A stretch of DNA of 33,599 nt from Phenylobacterium deserti (GTDB taxonomy: Bacteria; Pseudomonadota; Alphaproteobacteria; Caulobacterales; Caulobacteraceae), in the NCBI GenBank assembly GCA_945874825.1, contig CAMCIK010000019.1, positions 1 to 33,599 of the forward strand, given 5' to 3'. Under the pieces are notes generated by a model. That model saw only the letters and a program-made list of their open reading frames with translations. It did not search any database and was not told where the DNA came from. Below, piece after piece: positions 1 through 9,563 of the stretch; within the stretch, counting starts at the first letter, position 1; each line of letters opens with the position of its first letter. Position numbers and translations under genes: made by a program.

Positions 1-302
1 ACGTGCTTCTCTACTGCTCCACCTCGGTGGCGGCGAACCGGCTCGTCTCGCGCGACCGTGGACCCCAATATCCTGGAATCGTCGAGGATTACCGCCGCAG
101 CTTCACCCTGCTGAAGACCCTGAAGGCCGACGTCTTCCTGGCACCCCACGCCGAGCAGTTCGGCCTTGGGGCCAAGCGCGAGCGCCTGAAGTCCGGAAGC
201 ACCAACCCCTTCGTCGATCCGGGCGAGCTGGCCCGCCGGGTGGCTGAAAGCGAGGCGGACTTCCTCAAGACCCTAGCCCGCCAGGAGGCGAGTGCGAAAT
301 GA
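1..302 (+). CDS. Subclass B3 metallo-beta-lactamase, C-terminal fragment (gene starts before the window)
   Basis: Only the last ~100 codons are present; the reading frame is open to the left edge. The visible part matches the end of subclass B3 metallo-beta-lactamases: a [12 protein letters not shown] block, then [12 protein letters not shown], where the His of the PH pair is the family's last zinc ligand, then NPFVDPGEL and a final helix. Full-length members are periplasmic dizinc enzymes that hydrolyse beta-lactams, although chromosomal relatives in environmental alphaproteobacteria may have other substrates. The stop codon overlaps the metH start by 4 bp (ATGA), so the two genes are probably cotranscribed and translationally coupled. 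That is an odd partner for methionine synthase. The zinc-binding HxHxDH motif lies outside the window, so activity cannot be judged. Confidence 0.82.
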   Translation, partial: VLLYCSTSVAANRLVSRDRGPQYPGIVEDYRRSFTLLKTLKADVFLAPHAEQFGLGAKRERLKSGSTNPFVDPGELARRVAESEADFLKTLARQEASAK

Positions 303-1356
303 CCCGGACAGACCGCATCGCCGCCCTGAAGACCGCCTCCCGGGAGCGCATCCTGGTCCTCGACGGCTCCTGGGGCGTAATGATCCAGAAGCGCGGTCTC
401 GAAGAGGCCGATTTTCGAGGCGATCACTTCGCTGGCCATCCTGGCCAGCTGAAGGGCAACAACGACCTCCTCTGCCTGACCCGGCCGGACATCATCACCG
501 AGTTGCACGACGCCTATTTCGGCGCGGGTGCGGACATCTCCGAGACCAACACCTTCTCGGCCACCACCATTGCCCAGGCGGACTATGGCCTGGAGGCGGC
601 GGTCCGCGACATCAACCTGGAAGGCGCCCGCCTGGCGCGGGCCTCCGCCGACCGCTGGACCGCCGCCGAGCCGCACAAGCCGCGCTTCGTCGCCGGCTCC
701 ATCGGTCCCCTGAACAAGATGCTGTCCATGTCGCCGGACGTGAATGACCCCGGTGCCCGCTCGGTCACCTTCGAGGAGGTCTACCAGGCCTATCGCGAGC
801 AGGTCATCGCCCTGAACGAAGGCGGGGTAGACCTCTACCTGATCGAGACCATCACCGACACGCTGAACTGCAAGGCGGCCATCAAGGCCATCCTGGATCT
901 TGAGGATGAGGGCTTCGAGCCCCTGCCCATCTGGATCTCGGGCACGATCACGGACCGGTCAGGGCGCACCCTGTCCGGCCAGACGGTGGAGGCCTTCTGG
1001 AACTCGGTCCGTCATGCCCGGCCCTTCGCCATCGGCCTGAACTGCGCCCTGGGTGCGGACCTGATGCGCCCCCACATCGCCGAGTTGTCCCGGGTGGCCG
1101 ATACCCTGGTCAGCGCCTATCCCAACGCGGGCCTGCCCAACGCCATGGGCGAGTATGACGAGCAGCCCCACGAGACCGGGCACTCGCTGCACCAGTGGGC
1201 CGAGGATGGCATCGTCAACATCGTCGGCGGCTGCTGCGGAACGACCCCGGACCACATCGCCCACGTGGCCCGGGCGGTGCAGGGCCTGGCCCCGCGCAAG
1301 CCAGCCGAGCGTCCACGCGCCATGCGCCTGTCGGGCCTGGAGCCCCTGGAGCTGTC

Positions 1357-1360
<4 letters not shown>
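299..1360 (+). CDS. metH: Methionine synthase, homocysteine-binding N-terminal subunit of split MetH
   Basis: This 353-residue protein corresponds to the homocysteine S-methyltransferase module of cobalamin-dependent MetH, which activates homocysteine on zinc for methylation by methylcobalamin. The three zinc-ligand cysteines are present: Cys249 in GLNCALG, and Cys312 and Cys313 in [11 protein letters not shown]. The N-terminal [10 protein letters not shown] block is also typical. The start ATG overlaps the preceding stop (ATGA), and the stop overlaps the next start in the same way at 1357-1360. Together with the downstream 885-residue gene the total is about the length of one-piece E. coli MetH (about 1227 residues). 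The protein is therefore split cleanly between the homocysteine and folate modules. Such two-gene metH arrangements are known in Caulobacter and relatives. The split is clean, with no sign of decay. Confidence 0.95.
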
Positions 1361-4014
<2,654 letters not shown>

Positions 4015-4059
4015 GCATGGGGGCGACTGAAAACCCGGGCCTGCAATCAGGACCGCTGC

Positions 4060-4539
4060 ATGCACGCCGATCCGACTTGTAGCCCCTGCGGTGTCATCGG
4101 GCGCTACATGCACCTATACGACAGCAAGACCGGACCGCGGCAGATCGACCTTGCCGATGCGGCCCAGGAGACGCTGCGGCGCATTCCGCGCCTTCGCGGC
4201 AACCCTTGGGTCTTTCCGGCACGCTGCAGGAAGGACGGCCACACGAAATCGGTCATCAACTTCTGGCGAAAGGAGGTCCTTGCGCCGAACGGCATTCCGC
4301 CGCTTCGGCTTCACGATATCCGCCATACCTTCGCCAGCCACGCGGCTTTGGAAAGCGAGAACACGTCAACCATTGCCAAGCTGCTCGGTCACAGCCGCGT
4401 CAGAAACTCGGAGCGCTACATGCATCTCGGCGACGAGCCGGCCATCGAGGCAGCCGAATTGGTAAGCGGGGTCCTTGCAGCAGCACCGGCCGGCAAGCCG
4501 ATTCCTTTCGCCAATGTGGGTCGGCCTCTTACCCGGTGA
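4060..4539 (+). pseudogene. Tyrosine recombinase (phage integrase), C-terminal catalytic remnant
   Basis: The open frame encodes 159 residues, of which the first ~10 come from the metH repeat and are not integrase. From residue ~20 it matches the C-terminal half of a tyrosine recombinase. It has the beta-hairpin lysine in DSKTGPR (Lys23), box II HDIRHTFAS (His85, Arg88), LLGHS (His111) and the nucleophile Tyr120 in ERYMHL. The whole N-terminal arm/core-binding region and the first catalytic arginine of box I are missing. A family member is normally 300-420 residues long, so this is a remnant that should not catalyse recombination. The break coincides with the repeat boundary at 4090. The remnant marks the island as derived from an integrative element. 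Confidence 0.88.
4101..4115 (+). repeat. Short direct repeat inside the integrase remnant (second copy 4413-4427)
   Basis: GCGCTACATGCACCT at 4101-4115 recurs at 4413-4427 with one change. The second copy encodes the RYMHL of the catalytic tyrosine motif. The first lies about 10 bp inside the left island edge and also reads RYMHL, just before the lysine hairpin. It may be a microhomology scar from an internal deletion that removed the N-terminal part of the integrase, or simple coincidence. Confidence 0.45.
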
Positions 4540-4596
4540 CGCGCATGGGCAGCGGCCGGCGACACAACCCGGCCGCTGCTTTGCCCGTTGACATTC

Positions 4597-4612
4597 GCAC
4601 CTTAAAAGGTGC
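4597..4612. promoter_or_regulatory. Inverted repeat, candidate toxin-antitoxin operator
   Basis: GCACCT-TAAA-AGGTGC is a perfect 6-bp inverted repeat with a 4-bp centre, 21 bp before the toxin start. A TTGACA hexamer (4588-4593) lies immediately upstream and could be a -35 element. No good -10 is seen at 17 bp, so the promoter assignment is tentative. Type II antitoxins with an XRE helix-turn-helix usually bind palindromes in this position to repress their own operon; applying that here is inference. Confidence 0.45.
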
Positions 4613-4633
4613 ATTGCAGGATATAAGGTACAT

Positions 4634-4990
4634 ATGGTCAAGGATGTCTCGCAACGGATCGAGGTCGTCTTCTATCGTTCGATGTCGGGCAACGAGCCCG
4701 TCCGCGAATGGCTGATCGATCTCCCCGAAGCCAACCGGCGCGCAGTCGGGTAAGACCTCCAGCGCGTTCAATATCGCTGGCCAGTCGGAATGCCGCTGGT
4801 CAGTCCAATGGGCAAGGGGCTGTTCGAGGTTCGAACGCCGTTACCCGACGGGACGACGGCACGGGTTCTGTTCTGCTTCCACGGCGGCGAAATCTACGCG
4901 CTCCATGCTTTCATCAAGAAGGCCCAGAAGACACCGGCGCCAGACCTGGAAACGGCCCGAAAACGCCAGAAGGAAGTTGATAATGGCTGA
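4634..4990 (+). pseudogene. HigB/RelE-superfamily (phage Gp49-like) toxin, inactivated by an in-frame stop
   Basis: Reading from ATG 4634 gives the start of a HigB/Gp49-like toxin (MSGNEPVREWLIDLPEANRR). A TAA at 4751-4753 interrupts it after 39 residues. The same frame continues directly with DLQRVQYRWPVGMPL, then LFEVRT, ARVLFCF and ALHAFIKKAQKTPAPD, which are the conserved core and C-terminus of the family. The expected residue at the stop is Glu or Lys (GED/GKD), so a single base change such as GAA to TAA explains the break. No frameshift is needed. The full-length product would be about 118 residues, a ribosome-dependent mRNA interferase in characterised relatives. Its 3' end overlaps the antitoxin start by 8 bp, the usual coupled toxin-first order. 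Unless the stop is suppressed, or the internal ATG at 4790 makes something active, the toxin is dead. Confidence 0.85.
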
Positions 4991-5267
4991 TAACAAACAC
5001 CGCGGCTCGACCCTCGACAGCTTTCTCGAAACCGAAGGCGTTCTGGCTGAATTTCAGGCGAAGGCCATCAAGGAGGTCATCGCCTGGCAGCTCGCCGACG
5101 CGATGAAAGAACGGGGCCTGACCAAGACCCGTCTGGCCGCACTCATGCATACGAGCCGGACGCAGGTCGATCGCGTGCTCGATCCGAACGACGGCAATGT
5201 GACGATTGAGACGCTGCAAAGGGCGGCCGCGTTTGTTGGGCGCCGGGTGCAGCTGGAGCTTGTTTGA
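4983..5267 (+). CDS. HigA-like XRE-family antitoxin
   Basis: 94 residues starting MADNKHRGSTLDSFL. A helix-turn-helix occupies about residues 47-67 (LTKTRLAALMHTSRTQVDRV), followed by a short C-terminal strand (RRVQLELV). Both length and layout fit antitoxins paired with Gp49-like HigB toxins. The ATG at 4983 overlaps the end of the toxin frame by 8 bp, so translation is likely coupled to the upstream cistron. The premature stop there could reduce this. The protein would neutralise the toxin and repress the operon through the upstream palindrome. The gene is intact although its toxin is broken. It could be an orphan repressor, a residual anti-addiction function against related toxins, or simply not yet decayed. 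Confidence 0.87.
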   Translation: MADNKHRGSTLDSFLETEGVLAEFQAKAIKEVIAWQLADAMKERGLTKTRLAALMHTSRTQVDRVLDPNDGNVTIETLQRAAAFVGRRVQLELV

Positions 5268-5518
5268 GGCGGACCGGCCTTTTCGTTTCGCACCCTAACT
5301 CGGGACGTTGGCGAGATACGGAGCCGTGCCCAGAATCTGCCATTCATTGAGCAGATCCGGCGCACGGGCGAATGACGCATTCTGGGACAGTACACTCATT
5401 CCTCGCGAGGTCGCTGAACGTCGGCTGTCGCCATGAGCAGACATTTGCATTCGCGCGGGAAGGGCTTTGTTCAAGAGTTCAGGTTGGGTCAACCCGGTTG
5501 AAAAAATGGGCGGAACCC

Positions 5519-6211
5519 TCACTGCTCTTTGTAGGCGAATACCATTAATCCCTCGACATCGATCAACCTCACGCGATTGTAGCCAACCTCGACAAGCCCT
5601 GCCCGTTGCAGAACAGCGAAGGTGCGGTTGACCTGGTGCCGCGAAATATTCGCCATTTCACCCAGTTCGGTCTGGTTGACGGCATAACCATCGACATCGG
5701 ATGGGGGCACTTCACCCATGGCTGTCACGCGCAGCAGCACAGCCGCCAACCGGCGCGCTGAATCCCGGATCAGCAGATCGCGCGCCATCCAGATCACGGT
5801 TTCGGTGCTGGCGTCTGCCATCTGGGCCAGCCGCGCGGCAAAGTCAGGGTCGCCGCGAAGTTGGGGCCGCAACTGATCGAGCGGCAACTGCAGCAGCACG
5901 CTCGGCTCTGATGCCTGAAAGGTCAAAATGCGCAAGCCCCCGCCCAAGGCTGGCCCATGCCCGAACCAGTCCCCCGCCCGCTCGATATGCGCGAGCGTCG
6001 GCAGTTGCCAGCGTGTCCCGCCCAGGACGGCGATGCCGCCTGAGACGATGCCGTAAACCCCGCCGGGATCGTCGCCCATGCGAAAAACCGGCGCCCCGCG
6101 CGCCAAGGTCACCAGTCTACCCATCGCGATGATCCGCGCCCGAAACGATTGCGGCTGGCGGGACAACCAGCCGCGTGCTGCAAAGGTTTGTTCCAGGTCA
6201 TCCGGCGTCAT
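5519..6211 (-). CDS. Crp/Fnr-family transcriptional regulator
   Basis: 230 residues. The N-terminal cyclic-nucleotide-binding-like beta barrel spans about 30-115 (GDDPGGVYGIVSGGIAV), a dimerisation helix runs about 120-160, and a C-terminal winged helix-turn-helix spans about 178-212 (NQTELGEMANISRHQVNRTF). The Arg of the canonical cAMP-binding RS/RT signature is not evident, and no N-terminal cysteine cluster for an Fnr iron-sulfur cluster is present, so the signal is unknown. The gene is divergent from the amidohydrolase at 6312 across a 100-bp gap, the classic arrangement for a local regulator that controls itself and its neighbour. I found no clear TGTGA-N6-TCACA or TTGAT-N4-ATCAA site in that gap. 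Confidence 0.88.
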   Translation of the reverse strand: MTPDDLEQTFAARGWLSRQPQSFRARIIAMGRLVTLARGAPVFRMGDDPGGVYGIVSGGIAVLGGTRWQLPTLAHIERAGDWFGHGPALGGGLRILTFQASEPSVLLQLPLDQLRPQLRGDPDFAARLAQMADASTETVIWMARDLLIRDSARRLAAVLLRVTAMGEVPPSDVDGYAVNQTELGEMANISRHQVNRTFAVLQRAGLVEVGYNRVRLIDVEGLMVFAYKEQ

Positions 6212-6311
6212 CGCGCACTTCCTGCCATTTCACCTCGACATTATAGCAAATCGCAACATTGGAGCTAATGGAAAGACATATGCTCCTGCAGATCGTCAGG
6301 GGAGACACACG

Positions 6312-8033
6312 ATGATAAGCCGCACATCACTTGCCATTGCCATGTTGCCGGCGCTTGCTCTGTCACTCACGGCGTGCAGCACGAAGCCCGATGCGACCGC
6401 CAGCGGCGGCCCCGGCGCCGACTTGATCATAAGCGGCGGCCCCATCGTGACGATGGAGGGTCACCAGCCGACGACCGCCGAAGCCATTGTCGTCGATGAT
6501 GGCAATATTGTCTTCGTCGGCAGCAAGGCCGATGCGATGAAGCAGAAGGTCGCGGCCACCATTATCAAGGATCTTGGCGGCAAGACGCTGATGCCGGGCT
6601 TCATCGATGGCCACGCCCATGGCCAACAGTTCGGAACGCAGGCCGTGGGTGCCAATCTGCTTGCCCCGCCCGACGGGGAGGTCAACACCATCGACGATGT
6701 CGTCACCAAGCTGAAAGCCTTTGCCGCCGGCCCCGATGTCGCCAAGACCGGCTGGATTTTCGGCATCGGCTATGACGACTCGCTGCTCGGCCGCCACCCG
6801 ACGCGACAGGATCTCGACAAGGTTTCGACCACTGTGCCGGTCATGGCGACGCACATTTCCGGCCACTTCATGGCGGTCAACACGCTCGGCCTGAAGATGA
6901 TCGGCTATGACGCCAACAGCAAGGACCCCGAAGGCGGCATCATTCGCCGTGAAGCCGATGGCAAGACCCCCAATGGCGTGCTCGAGGAACTGGCGGCGAT
7001 GCCTTTTATCGCCAAATTCCTCACCCCTGTTGATCAGGCCGGCAAGGATGAGTTCCTGAAGCGTGGCCTCGAAATGGCGAAAAGCTATGGCTACACCACG
7101 GTCAACGAAGGCCGCATGTTCGGCGGCATGAGCAAGGACATGGAAAATGTCGCAGCCCGCGGGCTGGTCGACATCGATTTCATCGGCTGGATGGATTATT
7201 CCAACAAGGCTGAGCTCGACCGCTCCTTTTCAAAGACCTACAAAGGCCATTATCGCCTTGGCGGGTTGAAGATCACCCTAGATGGCTCGCCGCAGGGCCG
7301 CACTGCCTGGCGCACCGTCCCATTCGTGGTGCCGCCCGAAGGCCAGAAGCCCGGCTACAAGGGCTATCCCGCCATCCCCGACACCGACCAGGTCGCCGCG
7401 CTTGTCGATGAAGCCTATGCCAAGGGCTGGCCGGTCAAGCTCCACGCCAATGGCGATGCGGCGATGGACCAGATGCTCGAAGCGGTGCGCCGCGCCACCG
7501 CCAAGCACGGCGTCAAGCAGGGCCAGGCCATCCTCATCCATGGTCAGTTGATCCGCATGAACCAGATCCCCGAGTTGAAAAAGCTCGGCATCTTCCCGTC
7601 GATGTTCCCGATGCATACCTTTTACTGGGGGGATTGGTACCCGGTCATCATCGGCCCGGAAAAGGCGCAGCAGATTTCGCCGATGCGGACGATCCTCGAT
7701 ACCGGGATGCACGCGACCAGCCACACCGACGCACCGGTCGCGCTGCCCAATCTGATGCAGGTGGTCTGGGCGACGGTCAATCGCACCTCGCGGTCCGGCA
7801 AGATCGTCGGCGCCAGCGAGCGCGTCAGCCCTTATGAAGCGATGAAGATGATCACCATATGGGGCGCTGAACAGTTCGGCGAAGCCGACAGCAAGGGCAG
7901 CATCAAGGAAGGCAAGCTCGCCGATCTTGTCGTGCTCAGCGACAACCCGATCACCATGGACAAGGCGCTGATCAACAAGGTCCAAGTCCTTGAAACGATA
8001 AAGGAAGGCAAGACGGTCTGGGTCCGCAAATGA
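6312..8033 (+). CDS. Amidohydrolase family 3 (YtcJ-like) metal-dependent hydrolase, lipoprotein
   Basis: 573 residues. The N-terminus MISRTSLAIAMLPALALSLTACS has a lipobox (LTAC), so the mature protein is probably a periplasmic or outer-membrane lipoprotein. The metal-binding HxH is in GFIDGHAHG (His101, His103). Later ligand regions include LHANGDAAMD, ILIHGQLI and SHTDAPV, and the C-terminal GSIKEGKLADLVVL closes the composite beta-sandwich. This is the Amidohydro_3 layout, whose members cleave amide or related C-N bonds in diverse substrates; the substrate here is unknown. A GGGGAGA ribosome site precedes ATG 6312. The stop overlaps the next start (ATGA at 8030-8033), implying an operon with the broken porin. 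The gene looks intact and is divergent from a Crp/Fnr regulator. Confidence 0.9.
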   Translation: MISRTSLAIAMLPALALSLTACSTKPDATASGGPGADLIISGGPIVTMEGHQPTTAEAIVVDDGNIVFVGSKADAMKQKVAATIIKDLGGKTLMPGFIDGHAHGQQFGTQAVGANLLAPPDGEVNTIDDVVTKLKAFAAGPDVAKTGWIFGIGYDDSLLGRHPTRQDLDKVSTTVPVMATHISGHFMAVNTLGLKMIGYDANSKDPEGGIIRREADGKTPNGVLEELAAMPFIAKFLTPVDQAGKDEFLKRGLEMAKSYGYTTVNEGRMFGGMSKDMENVAARGLVDIDFIGWMDYSNKAELDRSFSKTYKGHYRLGGLKITLDGSPQGRTAWRTVPFVVPPEGQKPGYKGYPAIPDTDQVAALVDEAYAKGWPVKLHANGDAAMDQMLEAVRRATAKHGVKQGQAILIHGQLIRMNQIPELKKLGIFPSMFPMHTFYWGDWYPVIIGPEKAQQISPMRTILDTGMHATSHTDAPVALPNLMQVVWATVNRTSRSGKIVGASERVSPYEAMKMITIWGAEQFGEADSKGSIKEGKLADLVVLSDNPITMDKALINKVQVLETIKEGKTVWVRK

Positions 8034-8325
8034 AATAGCTGCTTCTGGGCTTGGCGATCATCGCCAGCCCCGTCGTGGCTGCCGATGGCCTGGCCGGGGA
8101 TTGGGGCGGCGCCCGCACCAGTCCTGCTGCAAGGGGCGTTTCAGGGCGCGGCTTTGCCACCGGCCAGATCGATGGGACCGGCGACAAGGTCTGGGATGCG
8201 TTCGGCCGTTATGGCGCCTTTGTCGACCGCGATTTCGACAAGATGGGGTTGGTCAAGGGGTTGGGCTTCCACGCGCACGGCGAGGGCCGGTTCTGGCAGG
8301 GCCAGTCGAACCTGGGCTATCAGTT
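8030..8325 (+). pseudogene. Outer-membrane carbohydrate porin (OprB-like), broken N-terminal fragment
   Basis: ATG 8030 overlaps the amidohydrolase stop, but the third codon is TAG (8036-8038): M-K-stop. The frame then continues with a normal signal peptide, LLLGLAIIASPVVAAD, and the DGLAGDWGGART start seen in OprB-type porins. The similarity ends at 8325, where the metH repeat begins in a different frame. The gene is therefore damaged twice, by a nonsense codon in the signal peptide and by loss of everything beyond ~95 codons. OprB porins normally have 400-500 residues. An internal start at TTG 8051 would not restore a proper signal peptide. The pairing with the amidohydrolase suggests a former uptake-and-hydrolysis unit. 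Assignment to OprB rests on the short WGGART motif and is moderate. Confidence 0.62.
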
Positions 8326-8560
8326 GTGTCCGGCCTCTTCTTCAGCCATCCGGACAGTCACTGTTTCGGCGTCGGCCGGATCGACCGCGACCAGGTGGAG
8401 GACTGCGCCCGTCGCAAGGGTTGGGACCTCGCCACCGCCGAACGCTGGCTGGCACCGATCCTCAGCTATGCGCCGGCGGGGTGAGCATGGAGGCGACTGA
8501 AAACCCGGGCCTTCAATCAGGACCGCTGCATGCACGCCGATCCGACTTGTAGCCCCTGCG
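8326..8560 (+). repeat. Right 235-bp direct repeat with degenerate metH 3' fragment (8326-8484)
   Basis: This is the second copy of the metH tail. In the MetH frame it still reads to the same stop (8482-8484), but two tyrosines of the AdoMet domain are cysteines here: SHCFGVGRI for SHYFGVGRI, and QVEDCARRKG for [10 protein letters not shown]. It has no start or upstream metH sequence and is out of frame with the porin fragment that runs into it, so it is not expressed as MetH. The pattern suggests relaxed selection on this copy. Confidence 0.93.
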
Positions 8561-8654
8561 ACGCCATTCCTTCGCTGCCACCGGGGCATATGCGATCGCC
8601 GACGACCGACTCGACGTAGACGGGTCCCAGACAGAGACTCAGGGGGACATATCC

Positions 8655-9529
8655 GTGAGCAGTGGATGGAACCGGCTGGTCGTGCTGACGGCGCTTTGCC
8701 TGATAACCCTAGCCTGCACAACACCTCATGCATTGGCGGCTCCATCCGGTCCTGCAAGCGATTCCACTTCCCGCTGCCCCCCCCTTGCCCCCCTAGGCCA
8801 CATTCGTACCGCGCGGATCTGGATCGTGGCCGGGCAAAGCCAAGCGACAACATTTGGTATGAATCCGAGCACCCTTCCGGCGACATGGAGACCCGACCCG
8901 GAAGTTCGCATCTGGGTTAGAGGCTCCGAGCCGATACCGAGCCGCTGGGAGATCTATCGCCCGGGGGTCAACTCCGCTCCCAAGGGACAATGGGGGCCAG
9001 AACTGGAGCTTTCGGCACGCCTGCGGCGCGAGGCTCCAGCAACCCGCCTTTTCATCATCAAGCACGCGCCCGGACAAACAGGGGCTGCGTTCGACCCCAG
9101 TGAGAACGATTGGAGCCCCGAGAGCACTGGCGAGGCATGGGACCGCCTGCGCGGCATGGTCTGGGCGGCGGTCAGGGCCTGCGGCGGTCAGGTGGAGACA
9201 ATCTTCTGGATGGGCAATCACAGCGACGGCATCAGGAAGGAAAAGGCTGACCGTGCCGGGGCAAATATGAAGGCCCTGATCGACCTCAGCCGCTCTGAAT
9301 GGGGGCCGCAAGTCAACTGGGTGATCGGTCTGCCAGACGATACCGCGCCCTATGCACCGATTGTCCAACGCGAACTCAGGGCTCTTGCCGCCTCCGAGCC
9401 GAGTGTGCGATCTTCGAGACCGCCGACTACGAAACCCAGGAAGATGGATTGCATTACAGTGCCAGTTCCGTGAAACGGTTGGGCGACGATTTCTTCGACA
9501 GTTGGAAGGCGCTCACTGCAGCGAAGTAG
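8655..9529 (+). pseudogene. Secreted SASA-family (sialate O-acetylesterase-like) esterase with a frameshift
   Basis: GTG 8655 follows an AGGGGGA ribosome site. The product has a signal peptide ending in ALA before AP and matches the SASA carbohydrate-esterase family. The first block is IWIVAGQSQ (usually GQSN), a middle block is KHAPGQTG, and IFWMGNHSD lies where the family has its second conserved block. The frame runs to 9473 but the family's last block, DGLHYSASSVKRLGDDF with the catalytic Asp and His of DxxH, lies in the -1 frame (9401-9529). The crossing point is near 9399-9401. A single lost base, or a sequencing error, explains this; the joined product would be about 291 residues. As read, the protein lacks its catalytic His and ends in unrelated sequence. 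The gene lies 34 bp before the MFS gene and may share its transcript. Confidence 0.72.
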
Positions 9530-9563
9530 GCAATCGAAGGCTCTGGACCACGGCCATGGCGGA

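Larger units (their letters stand above)
4091..8325. mobile_element. 4.2 kb accessory island inserted at the metH 3' end
   Basis: The island is defined by the 235-bp direct repeats on both sides. It holds a truncated tyrosine recombinase, a broken toxin with its antitoxin, a Crp/Fnr regulator, an amidohydrolase and a truncated porin. The integrase begins only at the left repeat edge and the porin stops exactly at the right repeat edge, so both end genes are cut by the boundaries. Base composition is visibly less GC-rich than the flanks, most clearly at 4560-4640 and 5270-5520. The element has no complete integrase and is probably immobile on its own. Whether it arose by site-specific integration, by homologous recombination between metH tails, or by later deletion inside a larger element cannot be decided from this sequence. 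Confidence 0.8.

Noticed and set aside
5268..5518. 250-bp low-GC gap between the antitoxin and the Crp/Fnr gene
   Set aside because: A short minus-strand frame (ending near 5295) resembles intergenic sequence I recall from sphingomonads. No motif, hairpin or promoter is convincing, so it is left unannotated as probable island debris.
4634..8325. Stop-codon recoding (TAA in the toxin, TAG in the porin) as an explanation for both broken genes
   Set aside because: Two different stop codons in otherwise ordinary genes, with normal stops used all around, and no suppressor tRNA in the window. Plain nonsense mutation is simpler.
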